Shown: piece after piece, positions 1 through 11,657 of the stretch
How positions within the stretch are numbered: position 1 is the stretch's first letter
Layout of the letters: every line of letters starts with the position of its first letter
DNA from: Cinnamomum chago
Lineage: Eukaryota > Streptophyta > Magnoliopsida > Laurales > Lauraceae
Length of the DNA stretch: 64,000 nt
Assembly: GCA_038049695.1 (NCBI GenBank)
Contig: CP142454.1
Coordinates: forward strand, 90,728,501-90,792,500
Reading direction: 5' to 3'
Translations under genes and position numbers: made by a program
The notes under the pieces: model-generated
Databases searched by the model: none
What the model was told of the DNA's origin: nothing
What the model saw: the letters and a program-made list of their open reading frames with translations, nothing else

Positions 1-136
1 GCTCAGCTGTGAGAGGTCATGGGTTTGAGTCCTTGCACCACTGCTCCCTCCCTCCCTCAAAAATATATCTATATATATTTTGGCCGAACGGGTATTCCGG
101 CTCTCAAGCACAAAGTGCAAATAAATAAATAAATAA
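1..136 (+). mobile_element. tRNA-related SINE-like module, representative copy
   Basis: A box-like GCTCAGCTGTGAGAG is followed by a B box-like GGTTTGAGTCC (22-32), one base off the tRNA consensus GGTTCGANTCC by a C-to-T change. About 100 bp later the module ends in an (AAAT)n tract (119-136). A pol III head plus a simple A-rich tail is the layout of a tRNA-derived SINE. The A-to-B spacing is shorter than in a tRNA and no target duplication was found, so this is a suggestion. The same module begins every array unit. Confidence 0.35.
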
Positions 137-479
137 CCCGAGCACGGCCCATCTATTAATAACTAAACCCCATACCCAAAGCCCAATCCATGAGCTCAGT
201 TACAAAGAAAGAAAACACACTCCTTTTTTAGAGAAGAAATAAAAATGCTACTCTCTCGCCTCCTGATTATACTACATCCTAAATTTTGTTCTCTCTTATA
301 TTGACCATTTACTTCGCTTCAACGGTAAAATAAATTTACGACTTATTGTGTGTTTATTGTGATTTCATATTATTTGATCCAATTGTTATTCATACATGTC
401 CACCCATCATTTTGTGAACCAAGCCCCGACCCGTGACCCATAATAAAGCGAAAAAAGGAAAAAAGGCTAAAAAATCGGT

Positions 480-680
480 TTTTGAAATTTTCGCCGTATG
501 TATCAGCGGTATACCTGCAGTTTCCAGATTTCCTCCTCTCAGAGAGGAGGAATGCAGTTTACCACCGATTCTAGTAGCGGTAAAGCTTCAATTTCCGGTT
601 TTCCTCCTCTCAGAGAGGAGGAAATCTGGAAAGTAACGAGTTTACCGCCGATTCCAGCAACGGTAAAGCTGAGTGAGTGT
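480..680 (+). repeat. Hairpin-rich module, representative copy in U1
   Basis: Two near-perfect palindromes lie at 530-552 (11-bp arms TTCCTCCTCTC) and 600-624 (12-bp arms TTTCCTCCTCTC), each with a single central A. They alternate with looser inverted repeats of the form TACCGC...GCGGTA (about 500-515, 570-592, 645-666). The module occurs in every unit except for partial loss in U9 and U14. U13 has three hairpin copies about 86 bp apart. It has no coding potential; it may be the remains of a fold-back transposon or a subterminal repeat block. Confidence 0.7.
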
Positions 681-1377
681 CCAAATAAAGTTACAAGTCC
701 TTTCCAGTACCAAATAAAAAATAATAGAATGAAAGAATCGATAGTTGTGTTTTTCTTGCAGGGCATATCTAGTGAACACCCATATGATATGAATAGAGAG
801 AAAAAAATCACACAAGCTGACTTTGGCAATTGACACATGTTGAATTCAATTTCTACTCTTTCTAATATATATGCTTCCCCATAAATAAAAGTAAAATTAT
901 ATAAACATTTATCAAATATCATCCCCATAATTAGAGAATTAAATCCGAGATATCACTCTATTAAAGCAATTTGCTCATGTCTACAACTCCATCCTTAAAT
1001 CTTTCATCACTCGTAGTCTTTAATGATCATCCGTGTGATTCACTTGAAAATAAATTCTTCAAAATTCAATTCCATGCAAACAGAGGGGCCCGTAAGAGAG
1101 CACATCTAGGAAAGAAAATTTAAAAGCATTGAGTGTTATCACCTATCTAATCTAGAGAAATGACACAAAAGGTTTTGCAAGGTCGTAATCAACATCTAAG
1201 CTTTATTTTTGTTGACATGCTTAGATTTGGAAACTCTCTTGACCTAACCAGAAAGCCGAACGACTGATGGAACTGGTCGAATCAAGCTCGATAACTTTTT
1301 AGGACCGTAGCAAAACACCACACGGTCGCTTACATGCACAGAAAGGCAGTGATGTCTCGACTACTACGGCATGTTTG

Positions 1378-1886
1378 TAGGGTTGCAAACAGAACGGTTC
1401 CGGATCGGAACCATAGTGGACTCGAAACCGTTTCTGAATAACGATTCCGGTTCTGAATCTGGTTTTGACTCGGAACTTGTTTAGTTGGCTCCAGACCCGG
1501 CTCGAAAAGGATAACCCGGATCCAGGTCTACCTAGAGGACTGGAATCTTGTTCCAAAATTGATTCTAATTTTTCTTTATTCTTCTTGTCTCCTAAAATAA
1601 GCATATCATTCAGCTTATAACAGTGCGTCAAGTCCACTTCTGCTAATATTGTACGTAAAAATGTAAAAAAAGGGAGATAATTTTGAGGTAGAATTTGCAA
1701 TATCAAATGCTCATATGTCCGGTCCACGGGTCGGAACCTTTACGGACCCTGACCCGTTTATCAATCGGATGCTAAATTAGGTTCCGGACTTGGACCCGTT
1801 TATGAAGCGGAACATAAAATAGGTTCCAGACCCGGTTTTTTACTGGTCGGAACTTTAGGGAAATCGGATACCCGTTTGGAACCCTA
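1378..1886. mobile_element. hAT-like non-autonomous DNA transposon, 509 bp, in every unit
   Basis: The ends are inverted repeats: TAGGGTTGCAAAC on the left and, read inward from the right, TAGGGTTCCAAACGGG. They resemble the TAGGGATGAAA-type termini of Ac/Ds-like hAT elements. The flanks are an exact 8-bp duplication CATGTTTG (1370-1377 and 1887-1894), the hAT target length. The inside is rich in GGTTCCGG/GACCCGG repeats and codes for no transposase. Other copies: 3741-4249, 6104-6612, 10672-11180, 13035-13543, 15398-15906, 17761-18269, 20124-20634, 39514-40022, 41874-42384, 44247-44755, 46619-47130, 49305-49796. All share the same flanks, so it inserted once before the unit was amplified. 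Confidence 0.85.
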
Positions 1887-2029
1887 CATGTTTGTGAGTA
1901 TAGGCTCTTTCTTTTTCTTTTTTTTTGTCTGGTTGAAATGAAGGCTCTGCTTGTTTCACGTACATTCTCGATCGTAGATATTTGGATCTCTGATTTTTAT
2001 TGTACTAAGAAACAAGTGAGATAAGAAAG

Positions 2030-2350
2030 AGAAGGTGGAACCGGATCCGGACCCGGAACCGTTTCGGAACCGATTCCTTGTCTTCGGAACCGGAACCCGA
2101 ACAATATATGGGACGGGTCTAGATCCAGGTCCGGGTCTAGGTAGAGAATGATATAAAAAAAACATATAGTTTTTAGTAAAGATTTTAGAAAATTGAGGTA
2201 ATATGTTGGTTATCGGGTCCACGGGTTCGAACTAAGGTGGAACCAGACCCGGACCAATTTTCTTATTGGGGCATGATTAAGGACCCAGACCCGGTTTTAA
2301 CAGGTCGGAACCTCCGCGTAATCGGAGAATTGGGGACCCATTTACATCCT
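2030..2350. mobile_element. Related hAT-like element, one terminus only
   Basis: The end of the unit repeats the layout of the 509-bp element's right end: GACCCGGTTTTAACAGGTCGGAAC, a TCGG block, then ACCCATTTACATCC. In older units (e.g. 47801-47811, 50421-50436) it reads ACCCATTTACATCCCTA, whose reverse complement begins TAGGGATGTAAATGGG, a hAT-type terminus. A matching left end and 8-bp duplication were not found; the left limit given is only where the GGAACC-rich DNA starts. Probably a truncated family member. Confidence 0.45.
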
Positions 2351-2363
2351 TGGTCGTATGCCA

Positions 2364-4726
2364 GCTCAGCTGTGAGAGGTCATGGGTTTGAGTCCTTGCA
2401 CCACTGCTCCCTCCCTCCCTCAAAAATATATCTATATATATTTTGGCCGAACGGGTATTCCGGCTCTCAAGCACAAAGTGCAAATAAATAAATAAATAAC
2501 CCGAGCACGGCCCATCTATTAATAACTAAACCCCATACCCAAAGCCCAATCCATGAGCTCAGTTACAAAGAAAGAAAACACACTCCTTTTTTAGAGAAGA
2601 AATAAAAATGCTACTCTCTCGCCTCCTGATTATACTACATCCTAAATTTTGTTCTCTCTTATATTGACCATTTACTTCGCTTCAACGGTAAAATAAATTT
2701 ACGACTTATTGTGTGTTTATTGTGATTTCATATTATTTGATCCAATTGTTATTCATACATGTCCACCCATCATTTTGTGAACCAAGCCCCGACCCGTGAC
2801 CCATAATAAAGCGAAAAAAGGAAAAAAGGCTAAAAAATCGGTTTTTGAAATTTTCGCCGTATGTATCAGCGGTATACCTGCAGTTTCCAGATTTCCTCCT
2901 CTCAGAGAGGAGGAATGCAGTTTACCACCGATTCTAGTAGCGGTAAAGCTTCAATTTCCGGTTTTCCTCCTCTCAGAGAGGAGGAAATCTGGAAAGTAAC
3001 GAGTTTACCGCCGATTCCAGCAACGGTAAAGCTGAGTGAGTGTCCAAATAAAGTTACAAGTCCTTTCCAGTACCAAATAAAAAATAATAGAATGAAAGAA
3101 TCGATAGTTGTGTTTTTCTTGCAGGGCATATCTAGTGAACACCCATATGATATGAATAGAGAGAAAAAAATCACACAAGCTGACTTTGGCAATTGACACA
3201 TGTTGAATTCAATTTCTACTATTTCTAATATATATGCTTCCCCATAAATAAAAGTAAAATTATATAAACGTTTATCAAATATCATCCCCATAATTAGAGA
3301 ATTAAATCCGAGATATCACTCTATTAAAGCAATTTGCTCATGTCTACAACTCCATCCTTAAATCTTTCATCACTCGTAGTCTTTAATGATCATCCGTGTG
3401 ATTCACTTGAAAATAAATTCTTCAAAATTCAATTCCATGCAAACAGAGGGGCCCGTAAGAGAGCACATCTAGGAAAGAAAATTTAAAAGCATTGAGTGTT
3501 ATCACCTATCTAATCTAGAGAAATGACACAAAAGGTTTTGCAAGGTCGTAATCAACATCTAAGCTTTATTTTTGTTGACATGCTTAGATTTGGAAACTCT
3601 CTTGACCTAACCAGAAAGCCGAACGACTGATGGAACTGGTCGAATCAAGCTCGATAACTTTTTAGGACCGTAGCAAAACACCACACGGTCGCTTACATGC
3701 ACAGAAAGGCAGTGATGTCTCGACTACTACGGCATGTTTGTAGGGTTGCAAACAGAACGGTTCCGGATCGGAACCATAGTGGACTCGAAACCGTTTCTGA
3801 ATAACGATTCCGGTTCTGAATCTGGTTTTGACTCGGAACTTGTTTAGTTGGCTCCAGACCCGGCTCGAAAAGGATAACCCGGATCCAGGTCTACCTAGAG
3901 GACTGGAATCTTGTTCCAAAATTGATTCTAATTTTTCTTTATTCTTCTTGTCTCCTAAAATAAGCATATCATTCAGCTTATAACAGTGCGTCAAGTCCAC
4001 TTCTGCTAATATTGTACGTAAAAATGTAAAAAAAGGGAGATAATTTTGAGGTAGAATTTGCAATATCAAATGCTCATATGTCCGGTCCACGGGTCGGAAC
4101 CTTTACGGACCCTGACCCGTTTATCAATCGGATGCTAAATTAGGTTCCGGACTTGGACCCGTTTATGAAGCGGAACATAAAATAGGTTCCAGACCCGGTT
4201 TTTTACTGGTCGGAACTTTAGGGAAATCGGATACCCGTTTGGAACCCTACATGTTTGTGAGTATAGGCTCTTTCTTTTTCTTTTTTTTTGTCTGGTTGAA
4301 ATGAAGGCTCTGCTTGTTTCACGTACATTCTCGATCGTAGATATTTGGATCTCTGATTTTTATTGTACTAAGAAACAAGTGAGATAAGAAAGAGAAGGTG
4401 GAACCGGATCCGGACCCGGAACCGTTTCGGAACCGATTCCTTGTCTTCGGAACCGGAACCCGAACAATATATGGGACGGGTCTAGATCCAGGTCCGGGTC
4501 TAGGTAGAGAATGATATAAAAAAAACATATAGTTTTTAGTAAAGATTTTAGAAAATTGAGGTAATATGTTGGTTATCGGGTCCACGGGTTCGAACTAAGG
4601 TGGAACCAGACCCGGACCAATTTTCTTATTGGGGCATGATTAAGGACCCAGACCCGGTTTTAACAGGTCGGAACCTCCGCGTAATCGGAGAATTGGGGAC
4701 CCATTTACATCCTTGGTCGTATGCCA
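2364..4726 (+). repeat. Array unit U2
   Basis: Complete 2,363-bp unit, almost identical to U1. Its private change is CTACTATTTC where other copies read CTACTCTTTC (near 3221). It shares the CTCGAAACCG variant with U1. hAT-like element at 3741-4249. Confidence 0.95.
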
Positions 4727-6703
4727 GCTCAGCTGTGAGAGGTCATGGGTTTGAGTCCTTGCACCACTGCTCCCTCCCTCCCTCAAAAATATATCTATAT
4801 ATATTTTGGCCGAACGGGTATTCCGGCTCTCAAGCACAAAGTGCAAATAAATAAATAAATAACCCGAGCACGGCCCATCTATTAATAACTAAACCCCATA
4901 CCCAAAGCCCAATCCATGAGCTCAGTTACAAAGAAAGAAAACACACTCCTTTTTTAGAGAAGAAATAAAAATGCTACTCTCTCGCCTCCTGATTATACTA
5001 CATCCTAAATTTTGTTCTCTCTTATATTGACCATTTACTTCGCTTCAACGGTAAAATAAATTTACGACTTATTGTGTGTTTATTGTGATTTCATATTATT
5101 TGATCCAATTGTTATTCATACATGTCCACCCATCATTTTGTGAACCAAGCCCCGACCCGTGACCCATAATAAAGCGAAAAAAGGAAAAAAGGCTAAAAAA
5201 TCGGTTTTTGAAATTTTCGCCGTATGTATCAGCGGTATACCTGCAGTTTCCAGATTTCCTCCTCTCAGAGAGGAGGAATGCAGTTTACCACCGATTCTAG
5301 TAGCGGTAAAGCTTCAATTTCCGGTTTTCCTCCTCTCAGAGAGGAGGAAATCTGGAAAGTAACGAGTTTACCGCCGATTCCAGCAACGGTAAAGCTGAGT
5401 GAGTGTCCAAATAAAGTTACAAGTCCTTTCCAGTACCAAATAAAAAATAATAGAATGAAAGAATCGATAGTTGTGTTTTTCTTGCAGGGCATATCTAGTG
5501 AACACCCATATGATATGAATAGAGAGAAAAAAATCACACAAGCTGACTTTGGCAATTGACACATGTTGAATTCAATTTCTACTCTTTCTAATATATATGC
5601 TTCCCCATAAATAAAAGTAAAATTATATAAACATTTATCAAATATCATCCCCATAATTAGAGAATTAAATCCGAGATATCACTCTATTAAAGCAATTTGC
5701 TCATGTCTACAACTCCATCCTTAAATCTTTCATCACTCGTAGTCTTTAATGATCATCCGTGTGATTCACTTGAAAATAAATTCTTCAAAATTCAATTCCA
5801 TGCAAACAGAGGGGCCCGTAAGAGAGCACATCTAGGAAAGAAAATTTAAAAGCATTGAGTGTTATCACCTATCTAATCTAGAGAAATGACACAAAAGGTT
5901 TTGCAAGGTCGTAATCAACATCTAAGCTTTATTTTTGTTGACATGCTTAGATTTGGAAACTCTCTTGACCTAACCAGAAAGCCGAACGACTGATGGAACT
6001 GGTCGAATCAAGCTCGATAACTTTTTAGGACCGTAGCAAAACACCACACGGTCGCTTACATGCACAGAAAGGCAGTGATGTCTCGACTACTACGGCATGT
6101 TTGTAGGGTTGCAAACAGAACGGTTCCGGATCGGAACCATAGTGGACTCGAACCCGTTTCTGAATAACGATTCCGGTTCTGAATCTGGTTTTGACTCGGA
6201 ACTTGTTTAGTTGGCTCCAGACCCGGCTCGAAAAGGATAACCCGGATCCAGGTCTACCTAGAGGACTGGAATCTTGTTCCAAAATTGATTCTAATTTTTC
6301 TTTATTCTTCTTGTCTCCTAAAATAAGCATATCATTCAGCTTATAACAGTGCGTCAAGTCCACTTCTGCTAATATTGTACGTAAAAATGTAAAAAAAGGG
6401 AGATAATTTTGAGGTAGAATTTGCAATATCAAATGCTCATATGTCCGGTCCACGGGTCGGAACCTTTACGGACCCTGACCCGTTTATCAATCGGATGCTA
6501 AATTAGGTTCCGGACTTGGACCCGTTTATGAAGCGGAACATAAAATAGGTTCGAGACCCGGTTTTTTACTGGTCGGAACTTTAGGGAAATCGGATACCCG
6601 TTTGGAACCCTACATGTTTGTGAGTATAGGCTCTTTCTTTTTCTTTTTTTTTGTCTGGTTGAAATGAAGGCTCTGCTTGTTTCACGTACATTCTCGATCG
6701 TAG

Positions 6704-8903
6704 TGTAAGTCCATGGGGATCCGAACCCTAGAGGGGGGGTGAATAGGGTGAGCTTCTTTTATGACCAATTTTAACAATTTTAACTTCTTTAAAACAAACT
6801 AGTCACAAGTGATGATTATCAAACAATATGCGGAAGCTAATATAAACAATCACCACAAAGCAAGCACCATCACACAAGGATTTATAGTGGTTCGGCCTCA
6901 ATGCCTACATCCACTACCGGCTTGTGATCCAACACCCCACCGGATTTCCACTATTTATGCTTTTCAATAGGCTAAGCAATAACCTTTACAATATGCTTTC
7001 CAAGGCTAAGCAATAACCTTACAATGATGTTTTTCAAGGCTTAACATCAACCTATCCATTATGCTTTTATAGGCTAAGCAATAACCTCTTCAACCACATG
7101 GTTGGTTATCTCACTAAGTTGTGTCTTTAATACACTAGATGGAGATTCATTTTAGCTCATTACATTTGCCTCTAAAATAGGCGGATATGGAAGTGAATAA
7201 CAACTACACACTCACACTATGGATGCAAAGATGAAAACAAATGAAGTGTGTGTGTGTGATCCTCAATCATTTAGAAAATGAAAGCTCATAAATGTAAGCC
7301 TAAGGCTTTTGAAAGTTTTAGCTCAAAAACATTTATGATTGAGGAAGTAATGCAATCACATGTTAAAAGTAACAACTTGTTAATGATATCAAAGTTACAC
7401 AAGTTGTATGAAATGGATTAGCTCTAAACATGTGATGCATAGGGATGTCAATCAAATCATCAATGATGCTCAAAACATAAAAATAGATTTGATTGAAAAG
7501 AGGGGACAAATCATATGTAATTATAAGGACAACTTGAAAAAGATTTACCAATCAAAGTAAGGCAAGTTGTGAAGCATTAAAACAATAATACACATATAAT
7601 TTGTAATTATGTTGGATCCAAAACATAAGATACATTTGAGAGAGATTTTCTTATGATGGAAAAACAACAACCAATGATTCAACAAAGTATATGAATCATG
7701 TTACATATTTCATTAACATGATCTACTTAGATTTACCAAAGATAAAGTACTACTTTGATGAATCAATGGTGATGTATCCAAAACAATAGATCTATTCAAA
7801 ATATAACACATGCTAAGGATACAACACATCATAGGTTAACATGTTACTAAGATTTACCAATGATAAAACAAAACATGAAAACATATGATTTGTAAAGAAG
7901 TTGAATCCAAAACATAAGATACTTTTGAAAGTGATTTTCTTATGATGGAAAACAACAACCAAAGATTCAACCAAGTATAGGAATCATGTTACATATGATT
8001 TACCAAGTTTCTTTCATTAACATGATCTACTTTGATTTACCAATTCAAGTACTACTTGGATTGAATCATGTGATGTTGTATCCAAAACAATAAATCAACT
8101 CAAAACATAACACATGTTAAGGACACAACACAAACATAGTTTAACATGCTAGAAATGATTTACCAAAAATAAAACAAAAGCATGCAAACATATGATTAAG
8201 AAAGGAAGAGCCTACTTGGTGGTTTAACTTCATTAATCCAAGCTTTAGCTTTCCTAATCTTCCCCTTCATCCCTTGGTTCTTTTCCCTTTTGATATGCCT
8301 CAAATCCTCTCAAGGAGGGGCTAAAAATTCCCAACTTTTGGCAAGGGAAAGAACTCATATTTATAGGAAAAAGTGGCCAACGGCTAGTTCTCGGTCGACC
8401 GGCAAACAGGCCTCGGTCGACCGAGAACACACAACGGTCATATTTCTGACCGTTGGAGCTCCCAGGCAATTTTGCCTGCAGTTGTCTCGGTCGACCGAGA
8501 CCTGCCTCTCGGTCGACCGGCGACACTGCCGGGACTCCCCCTCTTTTTGCAAAAAATGCAACTTTTGCAATTTCAAAGTTATTTCTTTGGGGGACCTTTT
8601 GACCACTAAATCAAGCTTAGAAAACATGTTTTAAAGATTCTAATGGTTTTTAAAACAAGACATAAAAAGCCTAAAAAGATTCAAAACTTTTAAAACAAAG
8701 GCTTGCTTGATTTCTTGAAAACTCTTTTCTAAAACAAATGCATCCAAGATTTAAAAACAAATCATGCATAAAACAAGATCTTAAAAACAATGCATGAATA
8801 AATCAAGATTTCAAGTTTACTTTAAAACCAATGCAAGTGTGTAAATCAAATGATGCTAGAATGATATGCATCCATCAAATTGCAATCTAGAAAATTCCTA
8901 ACA
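6704..8903 (-). mobile_element. Solo LTR of the Sirevirus-like family, 2,200 bp
   Basis: The insertion starts TGTAAGTCC and ends CCTAACA (TG...CA) and is flanked by a 5-bp duplication CGTAG (6699-6703 and 8904-8908). It matches the LTRs of elements B, C and D in inverted orientation along its whole length: a G-tract near 6731, a 35-bp repeat region (6958-7096), palindromes at 8393-8518 and a TATA box on the minus strand. No internal DNA remains, so the parent element was lost by LTR-LTR recombination. None of the neighbouring near-identical units carries it. Confidence 0.95.
8358..8525 (-). promoter_or_regulatory. LTR promoter core: TATA box and palindrome cluster (solo LTR)
   Basis: On the minus strand TATAAATA (8358-8365) lies just downstream of a cluster of perfect GGTCGACC palindromes (first 8393-8400, last 8511-8518). 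Between them are a 9-bp-arm inverted repeat CAACGGTCA/TGACCGTTG and a CAGGCAA/TTGCCTG palindrome. The same block sits upstream of the TATA box in every LTR of this family in the window. Promoter activity is inferred from position only. Confidence 0.7.
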
Positions 8904-9294
8904 CGTAGATATTTGGATCTCTGATTTTTATTGTACTAAGAAACAAGTGAGATAAGAAAGAGAAGGTGGAACCGGATCCGGACCCGGAACCGTTTCGGAA
9001 CCGATTCCTTGTCTTCGGAACCGGAACCCGAACAATATATGGGACGGGTCTAGATCCAGGTCCGGGTCTAGGTAGAGAATGATATAAAAAAAACATATAG
9101 TTTTTAGTAAAGATTTTAGAAAATTGAGGTAATATGTTGGTTATCGGGTCCACGGGTTCGAACTAAGGTGGAACCAGACCCGGACCAATTTTCTTATTGG
9201 GGCATGATTAAGGACCCAGACCCGGTTTTAACAGGTCGGAACCTCCGCGTAATCGGAGAATTGGGGACCCATTTACATCCTTGGTCGTATGCCA

Positions 9295-11657
9295 GCTCAG
9301 CTGTGAGAGGTCATGGGTTTGAGTCCTTGCACCACTGCTCCCTCCCTCCCTCAAAAATATATCTATATATATTTTGGCCGAACGGGTATTCCGGCTCTCA
9401 AGCACAAAGTGCAAATAAATAAATAAATAACCCGAGCACGGCCCATCTATTAATAACTAAACCCCATACCCAAAGCCCAATCCATGAGCTCAGTTACAAA
9501 GAAAGAAAACACACTCCTTTTTTAGAGAAGAAATAAAAATGCTACTCTCTCGCCTCCTGATTATACTACATCCTAAATTTTGTTCTCTCTTATATTGACC
9601 ATTTACTTCGCTTCAACGGTAAAATAAATTTACGACTTATTGTGTGTTTATTGTGATTTCATATTATTTGATCCAATTGTTATTCATACATGTCCACCCA
9701 TCATTTTGTGAACCAAGCCCCGACCCGTGACCCATAATAAAGCGAAAAAAGGAAAAAAGGCTAAAAAATCGGTTTTTGAAATTTTCGCCGTATGTATCAG
9801 CGGTATACCTGCAGTTTCCAGATTTCCTCCTCTCAGAGAGGAGGAATGCAGTTTACCACCGATTCTAGTAGCGGTAAAGCTTCAATTTCCGGTTTTCCTC
9901 CTCTCAGAGAGGAGGAAATCTGGAAAGTAACGAGTTTACCGCCAATTCCAGCAACGGTAAAGCTGAGTGAGTGTCCAAATAAAGTTACAAGTCCTTTCCA
10001 GTACCAAATAAAAAATAATAGAATGAAAGAATCGATAGTTGTGTTTTTCTTGCAGGGCATATCTAGTGAACACCCATATGATATGAATAGAGAGAAAAAA
10101 ATCACACAAGCTGACTTTGGCAATTGACACATGTTGAATTCAATTTCTACTCTTTCTAATATATATGCTTCCCCATAAATAAAAGTAAAATTATATAAAC
10201 GTTTATCAAATATCATCCCCATAATTAGAGAATTAAATCCGAGATATCACTCTATTAAAGCAATTTGCTCATGTCTACAACTCCATCCTTAAATCTTTCA
10301 TCACTCGTAGTCTTTAATGATCATCCGTGTGATTCACTTGAAAATAAATTCTTCAAAATTCAATTCCATGCAAACAGAGGGGCCCGTAAAAGAGCACATC
10401 TAGGAAAGAAAATTTAAAAGCATTGAGTGTTATCACCTATCTAATCTAGAGAAATGACACAAAAGGTTTTGCAAGGTCGTAATCAACATCTAAGCTTTAT
10501 TTTTGTTGACATGCTTAGATTTGGAAACTCTCTTGACCTAACCAGAAAGCCGAACGACTGATGGAACTGGTCGAATCAAGCTCGATAACTTTTTAGGACC
10601 GTAGCAAAACACCACACGGTCGCTTACATGCACAGAAAGGCAGTGATGTCTCGACTACTACGGCATGTTTGTAGGGTTGCAAACAGAACGGTTCCGGATC
10701 GGAACCATAGTGGACTCGAACCCGTTTCTGAATAACGATTCCGGTTCTGAATCTGGTTTTGACTCGGAACTTGTTTAGTTGGCTCCAGACCCGGCTCGAA
10801 AAGGATAACCCGGATCCAGGTCTACCTAGAGGACTGGAATCTTGTTCCAAAATTGATTCTAATTTTTCTTTATTCTTCTTGTCTCCTAAAATAAGCATAT
10901 CATTCAGCTTATAACAGTGCGTCAAGTCCACTTCTGCTAATATTGTACGTAAAAATGTAAAAAAAGGGAGATAATTTTGAGGTAGAATTTGCAATATCAA
11001 ATGCTCATATGTCCGGTCCACGGGTCGGAACCTTTACGGACCCTGACCCGTTTATCAATCGGATGCTAAATTAGGTTCCGGACTTGGACCCGTTTATGAA
11101 GCGGAACATAAAATAGGTTCCAGACCCGGTTTTTTACTGGTCGGAACTTTAGGGAAATCGGATACCCGTTTGGAACCCTACATGTTTGTGAGTATAGGCT
11201 CTTTCTTTTTCTTTTTTTTTGTCTGGTTGAAATGAAGGCTCTGCTTGTTTCACGTACATTCTCGATCGTAGATATTTGGATCTCTGATTTTTATTGTACT
11301 AAGAAACAAGTGAGATAAGAAAGAGAAGGTGGAACCGGATCCGGACCCGGAACCGTTTCGGAACCGATTCCTTGTCTTCGGAACCGGAACCCGAACAATA
11401 TATGGGACGGGTCTAGATCCAGGTCCGGGTCTAGGTAGAGAATGATATAAAAAAAACATATAGTTTTTAGTAAAGATTTTAGAAAATTGAGGTAATATGT
11501 TGGTTATCGGGTCCACGGGTTCGAACTAAGGTGGAACCAGACCCGGACCAATTTTCTTATTGGGGCATGATTAAGGACCCAGACCCGGTTTTAACAGGTC
11601 GGAACCTCCGCGTAATCGGAGAATTGGGGACCCATTTACATCCTTGGTCGTATGCCA
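9295..11657 (+). repeat. Array unit U4
   Basis: Complete 2,363-bp unit. Private changes are ACCGCCAATTCC near 9940 and CCGTAAAAGAGC near 10385. hAT-like element at 10672-11180. Confidence 0.95.

Larger units (their letters stand above)
1..2363 (+). repeat. Array unit U1
   Basis: Complete unit in the chosen phase. It contains a hAT-like element at 1378-1886, hairpins at 530-552 and 600-624, CTCCCTCCCTC and (AAAT)n tracts, and the end of a second hAT-like element near 2350. It shares CTCGAAACCG (1421-1430) only with U2; U3-U7 read CTCGAACCCG. Confidence 0.95.
4727..9294 (+). repeat. Array unit U3, split by a solo LTR
   Basis: Once the 2,200-bp solo LTR and its 5-bp duplication are removed the unit is again 2,363 bp. 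It carries the CTCGAACCCG variant shared with U4-U7 and a private GGTTCGAGACC near 6550. hAT-like element at 6104-6612. Confidence 0.95.

Noticed and set aside
480-680. CRISPR-like alternation of repeat and spacer
   Set aside because: Two or three hairpins per unit with the spacers themselves repeated, in a plant genome; no cas genes.
740-765. TTTTTCTTGCAG looks like a 3' splice site in the unit
   Set aside because: No exon with coding bias follows and no matching donor is evident. A chance pyrimidine-rich stretch is more likely.
539-928. 129-codon frame and overlapping 111-codon frame on the other strand, present in every left unit
   Set aside because: Both run through the palindromic hairpin module and have no recognisable domain; overlapping frames on both strands are by-products of low stop density.
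1299-1727. 142-codon minus-strand frame repeated in most left-domain units
   Set aside because: It crosses the left end of the hAT-like element and its GGAACC-rich DNA, is shortened in diverged units by loss of its start, and resembles no family. Conservation reflects recent duplication of the whole unit.
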